Positions 1 to 12,066 of a stretch of DNA of 64,000 bases are shown in pieces. A model generated the notes under the pieces. The model did not search any database. It was not told where the DNA came from and worked only from the letters and a program-made list of their open reading frames with translations. The position numbers and the translations under genes are program-made. Position 1 is the stretch's first letter. Each line of letters begins with the position of its first letter. Origin of the DNA: Metallyticus violacea (lineage: Eukaryota > Arthropoda > Insecta > Mantodea > Metallyticidae); the NCBI GenBank assembly GCA_030762175.1, contig CM060831.1, positions 79,949,001 to 80,013,000 of the forward strand, read 5' to 3'.

Positions 1-393
1 AATTGCATCCTTCCGGTTGGCGCCTGCACCACGACAATGCACGCCCTCACGTGTACAAAATTGTCACCCAACATTTGGCCCGCAGGAATATCGAATGTGT
101 CCCCCATCCTCCATTCTCCCCAGACTTAGCTCCCTGGGACTTTTATCTCTTTCCCTGTCTGAAAAAGGAGCTAAGAAGGGAGCATTTTGGTACTTCCGAT
201 GCCGTTGTCAAAAAGGCTGAGGCGGTTTTGAAGAAGGTGTCAAAAGATGGCTTTCAGCGCGTGTTCCAGGACTGGCAGAAGCGTTGGGCAAAGTGCATTC
301 AACTCGACGGCGAATACTTTGAAAAAGACCTCGCCTAATGTATTCCTTGCGAGGAAAAAAAAAAATTATCTGTCTTTTTTTGATTAGCCCTCA
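1..393 (+). mobile_element. mariner transposon, 3' part (cut by window edge)
   Basis: Positions 3-338 encode the last 111 residues of a mariner transposase. HHDNARPH carries the second catalytic Asp and SPDLAPWD the third, with 34 residues between them, the D34D spacing of true mariners. The reading frame is open to its stop at 336-338. The 3' terminal repeat appears to end at 393 (TGATTAGCCCTCA) and is followed by TA, the normal mariner target duplication. The 5' half lies outside the window, so integrity cannot be judged. Confidence 0.88.
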
Positions 394-458
394 TAAAAGT
401 TCTTATTCACCAGTCTGATTTAAAATAGAAAACACGGCTATGATGGTCTTTTTTTTTA

Positions 459-695
459 CGGCGGTGATACTGGTGATACATGAAATGAAATGATAAACTG
501 GGAAAAAACAAATTTAACTGATGGAAGCATTCCAGACCTAAGTTTTAAGATACCTGCCCAGCATTTGTTATTGATGAGGACTGGGTATAACCTGGAAAAA
601 ATCTGAGTGAGTAATGGAGTACAGTCCTAGTAGGAATCGAACCCCCAGACCTGCTCATATGTCTATAACTTAACAACCTCAGCCACCAAAGGTGA
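459..695 (-). repeat. SINE-B copy (diverged)
   Basis: Matches the 47405-47690 copy along its length, including the AAACCTGGAAAAA-like stretch, the region corresponding to GGTTCGAATCC and the GGTGGCCGAGGT head (seen here reverse-complemented at the right end). The tRNA-like head reads on the minus strand. Heavily mutated, so an old copy. Confidence 0.75.
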
Positions 696-1451
696 TATGA
701 TTTGGTCTTTTAAATCTACTCCACCCTTCACTTTCTGACAGAGGGAATTTCTTATCTCTTCCCAGAATGTTTGTAGTTTCTTCCTTCGGAACTTTCCTGT
801 ACCTTAGGGCAGCTTTTTTGTGTTTGAAGGAAAGAAAATTGTGAAACACAATGAAGTCATCTTAAATCAATGTTTTGTTTTGACAACACCACCTTGCTAA
901 ATTCAATAAAACATGGGATCAAAATTATTTGAAGAAGAGGAAATGAGAAAGTGTGTTTTTTACAAGTGAAAGCATCTTTCTTTCCATTAGTAGCAGTACC
1001 TCAAGGTGAAGCCAAACCACTTCCAGAAATATAATTTACTTCGCAAGTAAAGGACAATGTTGACACAATTACTTGCCGTAAATAAAAAAGAAACAAAAAC
1101 ATGACAGTGAATTTGTGGGTTCTATGTTTCATTTACAGAAATGCACTGCAAGTTCAACATGAACCCAATGTGCAGTCTCAATTTTCAGCTTTGTACTACA
1201 CAAATTAAAAAATTGCTTAGCTTTGGAAATGGTTTTCAAACTACTTAATTTAAACATTTGCAAGAAACTGACTGGTAGCCACTTCCTGCAAATGTAAATG
1301 TAAAAAGCAAATAAGAGGTACCAGGTGATAAGTAAATGTTATGACTCCAGTTTCATTTGTATCTTCATTTCATCCATTCCATTCATCAACTTTAAATAAA
1401 AGCAAATATGTTTGTAATTTCCACATAAGTATATTAATCTAATTTCTAACA
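696..1451. other. RTCB intron 1 sequence, nothing recognised
   Basis: AT-rich sequence with no coding similarity or repeat structure that I can see. It lies downstream of RTCB exon 1 on the minus strand, so it is probably intron. Confidence 0.5.
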
Positions 1452-1715
1452 TCCATACTTGCCTCATAGACCCAAGATCATGGGTTTAATCCCGGCCAGG
1501 GTCCATGGATTTTTTCAGGTGTAAAAATCCTAAGTATGGCTCCCTTCGGAAGAGAAGTGAAGCCATGGGTAACTGTCATACATTTAAGGAAGTAAAAGAA
1601 TCTCAAACCTGAAAGACGAGGCCTCTGAGCAAAATTTATCAGCCATTTCACGTCCTGAACTGAATGGGACACTGATGACCTGATATGCTAAAGAATTTCC
1701 ATAAATAAATCTAGC
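1452..1715 (+). repeat. SINE-A copy, 5' end missing
   Basis: Begins inside the tRNA-like head (CCATACTTGCCTC) and runs through the body (GGATTTTTTCAGG, CCTAAGTATGGC, GAGGCCTCTGAGC) to the tail CTGATGACCTGA and AATAAAT. More diverged than the copies at 53992 or 48581. Confidence 0.85.
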
Positions 1716-3472
1716 ATTTCTCATTTTCTGCATTCAGTTAGTCATTGATATGTTACCTAATTTTTACAGATTATATTAAATACTTAAGTGCCTTTATTTC
1801 CAGGTGTTAGTAGTTCGGAAATTTTGTTCATAATTATGCTTTGTCATTTGACCATGTTGGTCACTTTAGTCAGAATGAATTTTTATTAGAACTATTAAAA
1901 TTGGTTAAAAACATTTAAAAAATGTTAGGTAACCATAATTTCAAAGGTTAAAACCAAAATGTGCCCACACATTCTGTTTCTCTCATGCACATATGCAGAC
2001 TAAAACACAATGGATAGACATACCTAAAATACAATAATAAACTTGCATTTATCCTTTTATGTTGTGTAGCACAAGCACTATTACCTATTATACCAAATAA
2101 TACATATCTGCCTGAGAGTTTTCATTCAGTTTGATTTTTGATTGCTGGTGCCAACTGTACTTTTGAGATGAATGAATTTTTCACAGCACATTTTTGTTCT
2201 TCAATTCAATTTCAAAATACAATTCTTTGAATTCACTGCACATGTCAAAATTATCATTAATTGTTTCCAATTTTATACTTGTTTTTTATACATTATCATT
2301 CATTAGAGAAAAACTCTCTCTAAAGGTGCATTACTTCCAGTAATAATAACAATCAATAATGAATTCAACAAGTTTTGTTAGATTACATGGTAGAAGATTC
2401 TGAAAATCAAATTGATGAAATACTTTAACCCATTTGTCACATATATTGAAACATTTTTTACCTCTCCTTATATGTATTTATTTAAAATTCAGTCAAAATC
2501 TATGGAAGGTGTCTTAGAAATTAATAGAATTCCTAATAATTCTGAAACAATCTTCAAATTCATTCTATTTCAAACCATTTAATAACTATGCCCAAGTAAC
2601 TGTATGACCTGAGAATATTGGCTTTTCCAGTCATTCAAGTATTTTATTCACTGGCATAAAATGTATCTCCTTGTTCCTTGAAACTCAGAGCATCAGTTGC
2701 ATTACCTTCCTCTAATTTTTTGAGAAGTTGACATGCTTTCAGTAGAAGAAAAAAGGTTCTTTCTTTCTTCATGGTTGGTTTTTATTTTCATTAACTCCTG
2801 CATAGATTCAACAGATATCACTATTGTTCTTCTACATTCTTTATAGCATCATGAAATAATGATGAATGATTGTGAATATGCACAGTTTACTGATGCTCAT
2901 TTGAAACAATGTACATAGAATTTTTGAGCAGTTATCACTTGACAAGAAATAGAATTTGTGAATCATATATTTATAATATTTGCATCAAAGCAGGAAGAAT
3001 GCTTAACCTTCTTGTCATATAAACTCGAGACACTTTTGTACTCTGTGTTTATGAGGTAGAAATTCTCCTAAGTTACTAACATGAATGGAATAAATATGAA
3101 AGTTTTTAAAGATGTAAACAATTATTTTTATGTTAAATGCAAAAGTATCCATTGCTTTGTAAATGCATGAGCACACAATCAAATTCTATTATTTCCTGGT
3201 TAAATGCTATTTTCAGTTTACTATGGACATAATTTGCCTCTGATATACTTTGCAGCTAAGGAATATTAACTATATTTAAGAAACAATTAATTCTCCTATA
3301 CTATAGTATGTTATTCTAATGTTGCAGAAACAAAAAGGGCAGGTATACAAATCTAAACAAACTTTTCTGGACATCTAACGATCATGTTTGATGCCTTTAA
3401 CTCATGTTCTTATTGAAATTTTCGGTAAAAGTTTATGTGCACCTCACAATTAAAAATGTTTTAAACTTACAG
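1716..3472. other. RTCB intron 1 sequence, nothing recognised
   Basis: About 1.7 kb of AT-rich DNA without open frames of note. No further RTCB exon was found here when the minus strand was read for the conserved RtcB core. Confidence 0.5.
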
Positions 3473-3828
3473 GCCCACCTACTTTTCGTAAATACAAACC
3501 ATATAATAATACAACAGTTGGCAAAAATGGAATTTCTAATCAGTTTATATACATGCCTGCATGCATGCACACATTAACCTAGACTCTAGTGAATACTAGA
3601 AACTACAGGACCCATGGTTTTCTGCTGCTTACTACGACCTGACAGCCTCCGCCCTTCTTTTCGTAAGTACAAACCGAATACATACAACAGTCAACAAAAA
3701 TGGAATTCCCAATCAATGCATATGTACTACATATTAACTAACGTGGACAACTTGAGTGAATCCTAGAAACTGGAGGACACAGTAGTTTATTAATTTTGCT
3801 ATAATAACCTCCCACCCTTACTCTGCCG
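3473..3828. repeat. Diverged tandem duplication, about 175-bp unit
   Basis: The block starting near 3477 (CTACTTTTCGTAAATACAAACC) recurs near 3653 (TTCTTTTCGTAAGTACAAACC). Matching follows in order: ACAACAGT..GCAAAAATGGAAT, the ACATTAAC stretch, GTGAATACTAGAAACT and an ending like CCTCCCACC. There are two copies, with insertions and substitutions between them. It sits in intron 1 of RTCB, about 250 bp from exon 1. Confidence 0.75.
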
Positions 3829-4076
3829 TTATATATAAGTTTAAAACTGCTGGAAGGGAAGTTTGAAAGCGTGCTGCATTTAATTGAAGTTTCAATAAAT
3901 TGTCTTGTATTCTCAAAGGCATAATGATAAACTTTTTTCAATTCTCCTCATAATGCTTTAGAGAATCGCGTCACAATTTACTGAATGTTATAACGAACAA
4001 AAAAATAGAACTGCATATTAACCGCATGGTTTTTTTTTAGGTTAGGGCAATGAAATAAAATGAAGGGTTAACTTAC

Positions 4077-4172
4077 ATTCATGTTGGGTTGAAACCCTTT
4101 TTTAATCTTCCAACAATGAGGATTTATTTTCTCCAGGTATTTTAATTCTTCGTTGTACTGTCGGACAACCAT
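4077..4172 (-). CDS. RTCB: RNA-splicing ligase RtcB homolog, first coding exon
   Basis: The 32 codons from ATG at 4172-4170 encode a peptide containing [16 protein letters not shown] and [11 protein letters not shown]. This is the N-terminus of eukaryotic RTCB, the catalytic subunit of the tRNA ligase complex that joins tRNA exons and the XBP1 mRNA. The exon ends at a consensus donor (AAT|GTAAGT, donor at 4071-4076) after a complete codon, where animal RTCB continues with its catalytic domain. No other exon of this roughly 500-residue protein was found between 1 and 4070, so intron 1 is longer than 4 kb and the gene continues past the left edge. Family assignment rests on recalled homology. 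Manganese and GTP-binding residues all lie in missing exons. Confidence 0.88.
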
Positions 4173-4440
4173 TATTCGTTCTGCTATTCAATAAGAACCA
4201 CCGAAAAACGTGACTTTCACCGGATACAAATTACAAATAACCAACTGATATTAAACTTGTCTGTGAACTTGACGTTACACCGGGACAGAGACACATGGAA
4301 CCAGGGAAGCCGACTGCAGACCCGAGCGACAGCGGAGAGAGCCGAACTTATTCCAGGATTGTTTTCACTTCACACGAGCACTGCTTAACGCTAGCTGAGC
4401 CCTGTTTCACAGAAGTCTAATACATTACAAGTGTACGGAC
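4173..4440 (-). promoter_or_regulatory. Probable RTCB 5' UTR and promoter
   Basis: Directly upstream of the RTCB start codon, base composition shifts from AT-rich to CpG-containing (for example CCGAGCGACAGCGGAGAG at about 4323-4340), unlike the surrounding DNA. This fits a housekeeping-type 5' region. No TATA box was identified and the transcription start is not determined. Confidence 0.4.
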
Positions 4441-5139
4441 TCGTAACTTGAAGAAGAATTCTGTTCCACTAAGATTTCTGCTATACTTGTACTGTACTAT
4501 TCCATACTTACAAATATACAAGTGAATTTTCATGGTTCTGTATACGAAAGTAGTAGTAGTATTAGTACGGCGCTGATAGTTTGTATAAATTTCTCTACAA
4601 GTGTAGGAACATTGGTAACTTCAAATACTAGCACAAAATTTATTGTCTTTTTTGGGAGCCAGTTGACCCAAATGTGTTAACTATTAGCGAAAGTTATGAT
4701 AATGATGAGTAGGAATATGTATAAATAAAGATAAATAAGTATTTATGTATGATGATAAAATTAAGTGTAAATAAAGTAGGGCCTATGATGGATATTCACC
4801 TTTCCTGATCCAAATATTTCAGACCAGCATCAAAGTTGTGTATTTTTAAGGTTCTTACTATTTGCCCCGAATATATATGGGATCAATTGTACTAATAAAA
4901 TGACCCGTGAGCAACTGGGAAACGCGATTCGTCTGCCATTTCTCGACGGCTGAAATTGATGCTCCTAAACGTAGCCTACAAGGCTTTATGGGGCAATCGT
5001 TTCAAAGTGGATTATGGCTCTTGAATATCAATAAATACATAATAAAGTATTTAAATTGTCATTATATCTCTGAGTACCTCAGATACATTAGGGATACAAA
5101 AAATCTCATCACATTTCCCGTACAAAAGCATTAAAAGGA
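4441..5139. other. Intergenic, nothing recognised
   Basis: AT-rich; the only open frame (4907-5134, 75 codons) resembles nothing known to me and has low-complexity composition. Confidence 0.4.
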
Positions 5140-6070
5140 ATTTTTAATGCTTTTAACATTTTATCCAGTATACTCTCCATCAATGTGTTCTACACTTTCA
5201 CAAAATTGTTCACAAACACTCGAATTTAACATGGGTGTTACATTGTGCTTCCTTACATGATGTTTCAGTCTAGTCCACACAGTTCAATGGGATTAAAACA
5301 GTGATAAGGAGGTAGCCTTTGTACTTCGCGTCCAGATGCTTCAGCTAACTTGTCTATTGCATATTGTTGGTTTATATTTGCTGTATCAAAACTTTTTATT
5401 GGAGCAGGGTCTTTCATCGATTACTGTGTTGGTATTTTCATAATTTGTCTCGAAGAATATCTGGCATTATCCAGCACAACAATACATTTCCTATCATTGG
5501 ACAGGTTTTTCAGTAGGCACTTTTGGAACTAGTTTTTGAAAACATTGCCATTCATTTCATCATGACTGTCAGCTTTAGCCTCGGCAATGTTTTTTCGCCG
5601 AAATGTAGAAAAGTTCGGAACAAAACCCTTGTCTCCACCAGCAAGTAGCACCATCGCTCTCCTTCCTTTGGACACGGGTGTATTGAGCGCACAGAAGCAG
5701 ATTCCATCATCCAAGCCTTCTTTAAAACGTCGTGAGTGTCATACTAAGTTTAATCTATGTACACCACCCGATACCCTGCAGATCTTGATTGATTCTCTGT
5801 AAATACTTATACCTCCAAAGCACTATCCGAGGTGATTCCATGATAATACACCTTTTATAAAGAGTACGAAAGCGAAACCAAAGTTTTCGTACAAGGCGCT
5901 ATAGGGACGTTCTTTTGTATGGCAATTGTGCAAGCATGTTAGAATTTCTTGAGGAGTATGAGATTTTTCTTGCCTGTAGAACTGTAGATTTCTCGCCGAA
6001 CTATTTCACATTTGAATTCATAAATTTTCCTCAACGGTTTTGATTATGTTTCTCCCTCTCTCTGTGTTTT
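5140..6070 (-). pseudogene. IS630/Tc1-type DDE transposase remnant
   Basis: Read on the minus strand through frameshifts and stops, the order of motifs fits a widespread arthropod DDE_3-type transposase. An N-terminal stretch reads FGFAFVLFIKGVL (family LGFRF..). The block AGGDKGFVPNFSTF followed by DSHDEMNG lies at 5529-5714 (family GFV.N....YHDEMN). A LPPYHC.FNPIEL-like segment near 5290-5330 precedes the end of the catalytic core, and a C-terminal VEHIDGEY lies near 5180. Only the middle block is open. At least three frameshifts and several stops make it inactive. No terminal repeats were recognised. Confidence 0.68.
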
Positions 6071-6653
6071 ATTTTGGGGGGGAGATGTTAATGGCCCTCT
6101 CCTGACGATGTTGTTGGCCTCTCAGCTCCAAAATTATAGCCGTTTCGTTTATTGGTCCCTTACCTAATTTATTCTTCACAACATAGACATACACTTTACA
6201 CATCATTTTCTGGCATTCATTGTTTAGAGTTTTTACTAAGTTTTAAGACATACTACAGGGGCCGGGCACAAACTCCAAAGTATCGGCATTATGATCAACT
6301 TCAAATTCATTCACATCCTCTTCATCATTATTCCTGAAAAGTAACAACATAACTGAGGAAGAAAAAAAAAAAAAGTTCAATCTACATTTGGCAACGTGCT
6401 TCTCCTTTTCATTCCAATGGACTTGAATGAAAGCTGTCATCATGTAAAATTAGCACGTAATTGGGTACAGCAGAGCAAGAAAGGCGAGCTATGTGTTTAA
6501 GCAACTAGAGATAAGCGATAGCGGCCCACCTTTAATCGCAAGTGGAAATACATTTAGGGAAGGGCTTTACTCATAGCTTCACTCTCTTCCTCATCTTCGT
6601 CACCTCGTCTCCTCTACGCGCTGCGCCGTTGTTGTCTTCATCACAAGCTATAA
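6071..6653. other. Spacer between two transposon remnants
   Basis: No coding similarity or repeat seen. A short A-run lies at 6362-6375. This is the left flank of the gypsy element and shows no target-site copy of the opposite flank. Confidence 0.4.
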
Positions 6654-7319
6654 TGGTTTATTTAATGATGACGCCTACACTTTGACGTTGGATGCCAAAT
6701 TTGTAACGATATCTAGGTGTGTCATCATAGACGTCGTTCAAAACTATGACCACAATATGCACGGTTAACTCACAGTTGTCGGTCCTGGTGGTGTAGTGGT
6801 TACCATACTTGCCTCCTATACCCAAGATTGCGGGTTGGAATCCGGCCAGGACCCATGGCTTTTTTCGGGCGTAAAGATCGTAAATATTGCTTCCTTCGGA
6901 AGGGAAGTAAAGCCGTGGGTCCCGTGTCGTACATTTACGGCACGATAAAGAACCTCAAGCCTGAAAGAGAGGCCTCTGAGCAAACTTTGTCGGCCGTTTC
7001 ACGCCCTGAATGGAATGGGACGCTGATGACCTGAGATGTTAAAGAGCGTCCATAAATAAATCAATGAAGGAAAAAAAAAAAAAAAAAAAAAAAAAAGCTC
7101 ACAGTTTGCTATTACAGCTGGATTTTTCAGATTGATGCTTCTGTGTGGATTTAAATATATCAAAATCACACCGGAAAGTAATCTATGAAGTTTATTAATA
7201 TCCTGACATTAACACACAACTGTACACTTTTCTGATAAAATGAATTCTGCAAATATTATTAGATTTAGACTGAACACGAGACAGATGATGGAATTTATGT
7301 TTTTCTTCCGACAAATGCA
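6654..7319 (-). repeat. Left (3') LTR of the gypsy element, split by a SINE
   Basis: TGGTTTATTTAATGATGACG starts the repeat and GACAAATGCA ends it. The sequence 6654-6777 plus 7098-7319 aligns with 14584-14933. For an element on the minus strand this is the downstream LTR. Confidence 0.85.
6778..7097 (+). repeat. SINE-A, full length, inside the gypsy LTR
   Basis: Starts GTCGGTCCTGG; A box TGGTGTAGTGG and a B-box region follow, then the body, the hairpin tail and an A-run of about 26. It is flanked by the target duplication CTCACAGTT (6769-6777 and 7098-7106). The uninterrupted right LTR shows the empty site, so the SINE arrived after the retrotransposon. Confidence 0.93.
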
Positions 7320-7984
7320 CTTTAGTGGCAATGTTCCTTTCCTGGTTGGTAATACCGATGATAAACTATTTGATTTTACTCTATACTCCTCGTAATTTCT
7401 CTTTCTATCGCTAATAGATGTTTAACACGCCTTATTTTAGCATTGTCCTGGTTTAACTCGTATAATATATTCCTAAGAGGATACTAATTCGAATTTGTGG
7501 CTCTTGTTATTCACCACGACTAATAATTTATAACTTCTTTCCACGAAATATAGCTCGCAACTTCTCTTTACGAACTACGACTTCTCATTGAACATAAAAC
7601 ACACCCTCTACCTATGGAATACAAAGCACAACAAACTAAATGTTGATAAGCCGTCGCTTATTACAATATATGGTAATAAAATATTTATCACAATGCATTA
7701 TTTTCAACATATGTACACTAAACGAATGAAATTCGTTAATTTCTATTTAGTCTCCACAAAGCTGTCTGTCTCGTGTTTCATTCTTGGCACGCATTAATAA
7801 TGTTGTTACGCGTGCCACTTGGTCGATGCTTTTAATATTACAAATTTCTTTATCTGTAATTAATCTTTTCATACCCTTGACTATGTGTGTGGTCCTTTAA
7901 ACCGTCACATTTACGTTATTCGGTATTGCCATAAAGGCCAACAATGTCAACAAACATTAAGACATACATTGTAAGAGCCCGTAT

Positions 7985-8375
7985 CTTATACATGAAATCT
8001 ATACAAATGAGCTTACTAGATTTATACGATTTAATACATTATAAGAACGAATATTTATTTGATTTGAAAATTGAAGCCCTTGCCTAACATAAAAACGTGT
8101 GCAAATGAACTTATTAAATTTATATGGTTAAAAACATATTATCAGTTAATGTTTGGAGCTTTAAATAAAATGTAGCCTTTATCTCAGTAATAACATACGT
8201 AAACGAATTTCTTAAATTAACATAGTTAAATTGTTACCGTTAACTGTTTGCGGCTTTATATTGAGCATTATAGCCTTTACGTAATATAAAAACTGGTGAA
8301 AATGGACTTATTAAATTAATATAAACAACTGCAGTCAACGAGTGTTTAGGGCCTTAAATCGGATATTTTCCACTT
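7985..8375. repeat. Degenerate tandem array, four units of about 100 bp
   Basis: A recurring unit reads roughly CATAcaAATGaaCTTaTTAAATTtAtA, then a ..GTTAAtGTTTg.gGCtTTAAAt segment and tgTAGCCTTTAt. Starts are near 7990, 8088, 8190 and 8287. The first unit is the most diverged. The array lies in the 3' non-coding part of the gypsy element. Confidence 0.65.
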
Positions 8376-8523
8376 CAAAATGCCCCTATTGTGATATTTC
8401 TTCTTCCAGAGGAATAAAAATATCATGATATACATCTCGCATTTTTTAAGAGAAATCATCATTCTTTTACCTTAGGAGTACAAGCATGAAAGACAATAGA
8501 AGAAATATTCAGTACTTCGGTTA

Positions 8524-8526
<3 letters not shown>

Positions 8527-8574
<48 letters not shown>
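8527..8574. repeat. (AT)n microsatellite
   Basis: Uninterrupted run of about 24 AT units. Confidence 0.97.
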
Positions 8575-8580
<6 letters not shown>

Positions 8581-8875
8581 TTGTAAGTTTCACTTAATCT
8601 TCGTGCACTTTTATTTTCACTTAACTTTTCACAACTTCGCTTCAAAATACTTGCTTTAGGAAAATTTTATATATCACCCCACTTTCATTCCTTCTTAACT
8701 TTTTTTTTTCAATGACTTAGTTTACTGCACTCTTATTTGTACATAATATTCATGGTTTTTTTTTTCAACTTACGACTAGAACACATTTTAATAAACTTTA
8801 TTCTTTCCTGTTCTTTATTAATATTAAGTCGCCCTTTTCCGGTCTCCAGTGTCTTTTGTGTCTCTTCGTTTTCAA

Positions 8876-8923
8876 ACGCTGATGACCTGAGATGTTAAAG
8901 AGCGTCCTTAAATACATTAAAAA
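8876..8923 (+). repeat. SINE-A tail micro-insertion
   Basis: Only the last 45 bp or so of SINE-A is present, starting ACGCTGATGACCTGAGATG and ending in AATACATTAAAA. It is flanked by TTCGTTTTCAA at 8865-8875 and 8924-8934, an 11-bp target duplication. It inserted just past the end of the gypsy integrase frame. Confidence 0.9.
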
Positions 8924-8930
8924 TTCGTTT

Positions 8931-9716
8931 TCAACGTACGTTTTCAGCCTTCGCTTTAATACGAACATTTATTCTTTTAAAGAGTTCTTCGTCCTCTTCT
9001 TTCTCATTTGAATAGGAGATTGCTTCAGGAAGAATAGGTATAATAAAATTAGGTTGTTGGTTCTTAACACTTTTGTAGGTGGATAGTGCGTTATTGGATT
9101 TATTGAAAATTTCTTCTATTTTTGGACAATATTCTACCAAACTTAAGTGTTTTTGGTGGCATAGAATGCATAAATATATGTCAATCTCTTTTATCGCTCT
9201 CTCAGCAGGATTTGCTTCGGAATGGTAAAACGAGGAATTCAATAGCTTAATTCCCATATTTCCCAAGGTAGGTTTAAAAATGTTGCTCTTAAATATGTTG
9301 GCATTGTCTAATAGTAACGCCTTCATGATCTCATGCTCCTTTATGTATTCGTTTACAATTTTATTTAAACATGCCTTGCTTGTTACGGTCCTAAGAGGAT
9401 AAATTTGGATAAATTTTGTAAAAGCATCATACATGACTAAAACGTACCTAAAGCCAAAATTTCCTCGTGGTACTTCACCATATGTATCTATTGCAACTAA
9501 TGGATTGGGGCGGTCTCTTTTTATGGTCTTGGGTTTGAAATCAATTTTCATGTTAAAAGGTTTTGCTTTATGGCATAATTCACATGCCGATATAATTTTC
9601 CTTGTTCCCTGAGCTAGGTGTTTAAAATAAAAAATTCCAGAGATATTTAGGCAAACCCTTTCTGTTCCAGAATGGATCATAGAAATGTGAAACACTTGCA
9701 TTAATTTGTCTACCAT
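8931..9716 (-). pseudogene. Gypsy integrase (fragment of pol)
   Basis: A 261-residue frame holds an N-terminal zinc-binding HHCC (H10, H15, C45, C48) and the DDE core: D77 in VAIDTYGEV, D137 in LLLDNANIF and E172 in NPAERAIKE, a D-x34-E spacing normal for Ty3/gypsy integrases. The frame is open here but upstream pol is broken, so no complete polyprotein can be made. Its 3' end borders the SINE-tail insertion. Confidence 0.88.
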
Positions 9717-11200
9717 TTCCTTCAGTATAGCTGATTTCCATTTCTCTATTCCCGTCCATGCAGTTTGTATAAAATTCCTTCATGCATTGCTATTGTTCCA
9801 GACACATTTTGACTTAAGTTTTGGGGCATTTTTCATTAATTTGGTAAGTTATTTATCATTGACTCGTAGTTGTGCTAAATTTTTGAAGACCCTTCTCGAG
9901 CATTTTTCTACATCATTACCCTATTTCATTACAGTAATTTCGTAATTTGAATGGCTGACCGTTTCTGGTATATTTTCCATGTGATTTAGCTTGGACAACG
10001 AATCACCGAAAATATTGTTCTTATCCGATACGTGTTCCAATTAATTCATGAATACGTGAGCTAATTAATTTACACCTCTGAATGAATGATAAACTTACGT
10101 GGTCTGTTATTAAAATAATTTTATGGTTAAAAATATAGTACAGAACTTTTGTAGTGCAAAGTAAATGGCGGTAATTTCTAAATCTGTTATATATGAGTTA
10201 CATTCTGTATTAGTGTACCCACGATATGCTGTGCAATAGTGTGTTTTGTAGAATCTGCATGTATTTGCATCAAAACTGCACCAAAACCTTTGCTAGACAC
10301 ATTAATATAAATTATATAAGGTAGCTCTTGTCTTGGTTGTTCTAATAAAACAAATTTCCTGCATAGTTGTTTTATGTTCTCAAAAGCTATTTGTTCGTTT
10401 GATACTGCAATATGCCAAAGAAACGTCGCAGTTGTTTTACCTTTTGTGGCTTATCTATGCTTAAGATTCCTTCTCCTTTTCCGGATTCGGTCTTATACCT
10501 TGTGCTGAAATAATAAAATCAAGGAATTCTGTTTCTCTCTCGAAAAACAGTTCTTTTCCCCTCCTGATTTTATAGTCATTCCTGCAATACGAAGTTTTGT
10601 TAATATAATGTCAATGTGTTTTATACGCTCTTAGATGTCATCTCCGAATATAAGGAAACCGTCGACATACTCCTTTGTTGTGTTTATAAATGTCATACGA
10701 TGCTCTTAGTAATGCTGTATTACTAGTCGATATACCAAAAGCGCATCTTTTAAATTGATAACATTTTCCCTTATGCAGAAAAGCTGTGTACGGGCGAACT
10801 GTTTTATTTAATGGAACCTGCCAATAGGATGAAGGTAGATCTAAATTTGAAAAGTGTTTTCCACTAGTAATTTTAGTCAATAAATGATCAAATACTGCAA
10901 GGCGAAAATGGTGTGGGACGGTATGATTATTTAATTTTACTGCGTTAATTGTAATGCTCAATTGTCATTGTTATTCCTTGCCCAACATAAAGGGTTAATA
11001 TAACATGATTCTGAAATCTCAATGATTCCTTTGCCCATCATTAAATCAATAATCCCACCAGCTTGATCGCGGATAGATATGGGAATAGGCCTTGATTTAT
11101 GACTGTAGGGGCTTAGGTTTCTGACTTCAAAATAATGAATATATTTATTACATTAACTGGAGAGTCTGAAAATACTTCCAAAAGTTTAAGAAGTACTTGT
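9717..11200 (-). pseudogene. Gypsy reverse transcriptase and RNase H remnant
   Basis: The block 10638-10961 encodes FSNLDLPSSYWQVPL and YQFKRCAFGIS, the finger and palm motifs of Ty3/gypsy RT. The catalytic box follows in a different frame as YVDGFLIFGDDI, so there is a frameshift just before it and the second Asp of YVDD has become Gly. RNase H-like residues (SDAS..GFGAVLMQ) can be read through stops near 10200-10300. Non-functional. Confidence 0.8.
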
Positions 11201-11761
11201 TCTAATTTATTCCTTTGTTTTTCCTGAAGACCATATACAGACTTAATTTTTCCTTTCAATTGACCCAATGATTCTTTTTTTATATCTAATTTTGATTGTG
11301 GAACTTGTTTAATGTCTACTTGGCTCTGTTAACTTGATGTTCTATTATTGTTTCGTTAAATTGTTCGTGGCAATCTTCGCATAACGTTATATGGTTGCCT
11401 AATATTGACTTATCTTCCTTAGATTCCATATTTAACTTAATTTTACTTCTATTACTCAATTAGCTTACCTATATTTATTTTCTCTACGAAAAAAATTTCA
11501 TCCCGGATATTTTGTTCACGCGATATTTTTTACTCCATTGTAGCTATCGAAGGGTTCACATGCGAGTCATTAATTATCTCTAGCATTTTACTTCCAATAT
11601 TAATCATAGTCTTTCCAGCATAAAAAGAAACTTAAGCAATAGTGATATTTGCAGTAAGTTGTGGAATTACCAAGAACATTAATTCGAACGATTTTCCATC
11701 AATTTGTGCCTTTCATAAGGTTTAGTATTTAACACACTCTTCCTTTTCCCCAATAGCCACA

Positions 11762-12056
11762 TAGTCGGTCCTGGTCCTGTAGTGGTTACCATACTTGCCT
11801 CCTACACCCAAGAACGCGGGTTCGAACCCGGACAGGACCGATGGATTTTTTAGAGCATAAAATCCTAAGTGTGGCTTCCTTCGGAAGGGAAGTAAAGCCG
11901 TGGGTCCCGTGTCGTACCTTTACGGCACGAAAAAGAACCTCAAGCCTGAAAGAGAGGCCTCTGAGCAAATTTGTCGGCCGTTTCATGCCCTGAGTTGAAG
12001 GGGACGCTGATGACCTGAGAAGTTAAAGAGCGTCCATAAATAAATCAATCAATCCA
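11762..12056 (+). repeat. SINE-A, full length, inside gypsy pol
   Basis: Head GTCGGTCCTGG.. with TGTAGTGGTTACC and B box GGGTTCGAACCC, complete body and hairpin tail with AATAAATCAATCAATCC. Flanked by AATAGCCACA at 11752-11761 and 12057-12066. Confidence 0.93.
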
Positions 12057-12066
12057 AATAGCCACA

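Larger units (their letters stand above)
7320..8864 (-). other. Gypsy 3' region between integrase and LTR, non-coding
   Basis: About 1.5 kb with no envelope-like or other open frame. It contains a tandem array (7985-8375) and an AT microsatellite (8527-8574), listed separately. Confidence 0.5.

Noticed and set aside
7820..8870. Envelope gene in the gypsy element
   Set aside because: No open frame, signal peptide or transmembrane pattern between integrase and LTR.
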